The notes under the pieces are model-generated. The model worked only from the letters and a program-made list of their open reading frames with translations, was not told the DNA's origin and did not search any database. From Dyadobacter sp. CY326 (GTDB taxonomy: Bacteria > Bacteroidota > Bacteroidia > Cytophagales > Spirosomataceae), in contig NZ_JAJUXI010000010.1 of NCBI RefSeq assembly GCF_021390515.1, positions 1-64,000 on the forward strand: DNA of 64,000 nucleotides, given 5' to 3'. Of the stretch, positions 61,697 through 64,000 are shown piece by piece; position 1 is the stretch's first letter, and each line of letters starts with the position of its first letter. The translations under genes and the position numbers were made by a program.

Positions 61697-64000
61697 TTAA
61701 CGAATGATCATCACCGATCCGCGCTTCACATTCGGAGCACGTTCGGGATAATAAAGCGCTTCGTATGAGATTACGTAAGGATATGCGCCGGGCTGCACTT
61801 TCTGGCCTTTATAGGTTCCATCCCAGCGGTCTTCAATGTTGGTAGAAGCGTAAATGACTTCGCCCCAGCGATTGTAAATCCGGATCGAGAAATTGGTATA
61901 ATATGCTCCGAAAATTTCCAGGATCTCATTATGCCCTTCTCCATCCGGCGTAAATGCATCCGGAATGAAGAATCGTGGTTCGCAACGGTCGATAACCTCC
62001 GTGGATTGCTCTGTAACGCAACCTTCCTTGTTCACGGCAATCACTTTATACGTGCCTTCTGCAGCAACCGTGACGGTCCGCGTCGTATCGCCTGAATGTG
62101 GCCAGTTGTAAGATTGAACGCCTTGTCCGTTCGCATCCAGAATAACGGATTGACCATCCGGAATGCATATCGAATATTCTGGGGCAAGATTCAAAATGGG
62201 TGAAGGCAACTCGCCAACCTGGATTGTATCCGAATTGAAGCAATCGTTGCGGTCTTTCACAATCACGAAATAAGAGCCTGGCTGACCAACTGTTATGTCT
62301 CTTGTATCCTCGCCTGTGCTCCAATTGAACTCGATCCAACGATCACTTTGAACAGTCAGAACGATCGAACTGTCGCGGCATAATGTTGTGTCCGGTCCTA
62401 TCGAAAATGCTGGTGGGCGGCGCAACGTGATTTCAATGGTGTCGGCTGAGAAACATTCTCCTTGCGGACCGTTGAATGCAACCGCAATGTAACGACCGGT
62501 TGCAGTTGCTCTGTAAGTTTTTTGGCGCCCAACCACTCTTCCACGGTGAATCCAGGCATAAACCTCAGCCTGAACGCCCATATCCAAAGGAACGAATGCA
62601 CCGCAAGTGTCTTTGTCTGCACCCAGATTGATCGGAGGAGGTGTCTCAAAAATCACCACTTCATTCACAATCGTGGTATCCTTACATTTATTGGTTGCGC
62701 GCATGCGCACCATGTATGTGCCTGGTTTGGTGTAAGTGTAAGTGGCTTTTTGCTCTTTGGATGGCGCTGTAAAGCTTCCGTCGCCTAAGAAATCCCACTG
62801 ATAAGTGTCCTCAATCGGATCGCAAATGGGGCTCGCTTCAAAAGTTGTGGGTTCATTTGTGCAAAAACCGCTTGCTTCGAAACCCGGGCCGGACGACTCT
62901 TGCGTAAAATCCTGAACCATGTTTGGCAGACCCAACTGGCTTTTTTTGCCACCCAGATTCACGCCATCACGCTCATAATCAACGCCTGTCAGCGAGTTTC
63001 CCTCCGGTTCGCCGATTACTGCAAGATAATCACTGCCTTCAATGGCCATATAAATCTTTCCGTCAGGGGCGAATTGCAATGCTCCAAATTTCCGAGTGGC
63101 CGAACTGTCAATGGTTATCGCCGTTTCCGTGAGCAAACTATCCGGCAATGTAAGGTCGTATTGCTTTAAATAAGAACTGGTGCCGTTTTCGCCGGAGAAT
63201 GAAATGTACATTTTCTCCCCGCTGGGCGAAAATTCGATTCCATAAGCTGTGGGCGGCGCGGCACCCAGATCTACGGTTTTATCATAGGTTAATACGCCTG
63301 TTGAGTCATTGAAACTGAATAATTCAACATAATTTTTGGGCGGACCGGGAATGATAACTGCCAGTCTGCGTTGTCCGGTGGCACTATCGGGCGACGAAAA
63401 TTTCATATAACCTTCCGCTTTTCCCAAGCTGTCATGCTTCATGCCCAATTCAGGAGCGCTTGATTCTACCAAACCGCCGGTTGTGGCATGGAAAATGCGG
63501 AATTTATTGGTTCCATAATCGTGAGAAATAACCCAGTAAGTGCTGTCGCGGTCATTACGTGCAGACACTATACGTTCTGTTGTAGGCTGTTGTAATGTTG
63601 TATTGGTTTCAATGATCGCACCCAAACCATTGTTCCGCCGCATATCAACAACGCTAACAGTCAACAGCTTTTCACCGTTGATATCCGACGTCGTAAACAC
63701 ATTGAACAAATATTCACAGCCCTTACAAGTGGGCTGCGGCACAATGAGCACGGATTGGGTGGAATTCGGGCTTCCTTTCAAAGGCGGACAATTGGGCTGC
63801 TCAAAACACGGCATAACCTCGCCATTCTTGTTCCAGACCGTTATCCCATCAGAGTAAAATAGTAATTGACCTTTGGAATTGGCTATGGATGAGGTTCCTT
63901 CGGGCGTGTTGAGCTTGCCGTCCGTGATCGGCGTGGGAGGAGTGTTTGAAAAATCTAGCCCCGCATTTCCTCCGAAAAACCATTTGGCACCTTCCTGATT
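61697..64000 (-). CDS. T9SS type B cargo protein with PKD domain (5' end outside the window)
   Basis: The frame stays open to the right edge (768 codons in frame), so the start lies beyond 64000 and only the C-terminal part is seen. It begins NQEGAKWFFGGNAGLDFS, common near the start of such proteins. A propeller-like region follows, then a PKD-type domain (CDPIEDTYQWDFLGDGSFT) and Ig-like repeats with Cys pairs (PDTTLCRDSSIVLTV). The last 85 residues are the gliding-motility-associated type B C-terminal domain (FIPDAFTPDGEGHNEILEI, NRWGEVIYAS). It should be secreted by the type IX system and attached to the surface. Confidence 0.9.
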   Translation of the reverse strand, partial: NQEGAKWFFGGNAGLDFSNTPPTPITDGKLNTPEGTSSIANSKGQLLFYSDGITVWNKNGEVMPCFEQPNCPPLKGSPNSTQSVLIVPQPTCKGCEYLFNVFTTSDINGEKLLTVSVVDMRRNNGLGAIIETNTTLQQPTTERIVSARNDRDSTYWVISHDYGTNKFRIFHATTGGLVESSAPELGMKHDSLGKAEGYMKFSSPDSATGQRRLAVIIPGPPKNYVELFSFNDSTGVLTYDKTVDLGAAPPTAYGIEFSPSGEKMYISFSGENGTSSYLKQYDLTLPDSLLTETAITIDSSATRKFGALQFAPDGKIYMAIEGSDYLAVIGEPEGNSLTGVDYERDGVNLGGKKSQLGLPNMVQDFTQESSGPGFEASGFCTNEPTTFEASPICDPIEDTYQWDFLGDGSFTAPSKEQKATYTYTKPGTYMVRMRATNKCKDTTIVNEVVIFETPPPINLGADKDTCGAFVPLDMGVQAEVYAWIHRGRVVGRQKTYRATATGRYIAVAFNGPQGECFSADTIEITLRRPPAFSIGPDTTLCRDSSIVLTVQSDRWIEFNWSTGEDTRDITVGQPGSYFVIVKDRNDCFNSDTIQVGELPSPILNLAPEYSICIPDGQSVILDANGQGVQSYNWPHSGDTTRTVTVAAEGTYKVIAVNKEGCVTEQSTEVIDRCEPRFFIPDAFTPDGEGHNEILEIFGAYYTNFSIRIYNRWGEVIYASTNIEDRWDGTYKGQKVQPGAYPYVISYEALYYPERAPNVKRGSVMIIR

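Overview
The window looks like a chromosomal segment of a member of the Bacteroidota, order Cytophagales, most like Dyadobacter or a close relative. The evidence is gliding-motility genes (gldG, a gldJ-like lipoprotein), a protein ending in a type B type-IX-secretion C-terminal domain, promoters of the Bacteroidota type (TAnnTTTG at -7, sometimes TTTG about 20 bp upstream), a GT3-type glycogen synthase, and RtcB and dihydroorotase versions that I recall from this phylum. No taxonomic search was possible, so the genus is an inference.

Layout. 1-560: a terminator, a strongly expanded 5S-rRNA-like element and a tRNA-Leu(CAG). 630-11,800: mostly minus-strand housekeeping genes (beta-CASP MBL nuclease, hpt, M20 dipeptidase, plsY, prmA), a TPR protein, and a 1,560-residue secreted protein of unknown function. 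11,900-12,540: a VapBC-type toxin-antitoxin pair. 12,590-26,340: glycogen synthase, a GHL10-type glycosidase, an isolated nuoD, asd, formyl-THF cyclo-ligase, icd, an Omp85-type barrel, a Phd-like antitoxin, an interrupted rtcB, an aspartate aminotransferase and a flavin/2Fe-2S reductase. 26,400-38,800: a BlaI/BlaR1-type regulator pair with three operator dyads, dnaN, gldG, a PhyH dioxygenase, a DUF1080 protein, an overlapping pair of tiny genes, rnr, a PolB-type exonuclease, a small conserved protein and lipB. 38,900-39,860: a RelE-type toxin-antitoxin pair and yraN.

40,060-51,600 is the accessory region. It holds a PVC-type heme lipoprotein with propeller and HEAT repeats, an AraC regulator, a PhyH oxygenase, a PSCyt1/DUF1549/DUF1553 cytochrome, a Tat-exported DUF1501 protein, an L-rhamnose mutarotase and a membrane/cytochrome/LRR fusion. 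These look like one periplasmic or surface oxidative sugar-degradation module. Inside it, between the cytochrome and DUF1501 genes, lies a roughly 101-bp tandem array with two alternating palindromes. 51,650-64,000 holds an orphan barstar, pnuC, mfd with a long structured leader, gldJ-like, comF, pyrC, a Nudix hydrolase, ruvB and the 3' part of a T9SS type B cargo gene that runs off the right edge.

The most unusual items are the 5S-like element (about twice normal size because of a 14-15 nt tandem expansion and two other inserts), the palindromic 101-bp array, the rtcB gene with an in-frame TGA and an Asn in place of the guanylylated His, the triple BlaI-type operator, and the mfd leader with GGCAAA repeats followed by a terminator-like hairpin.
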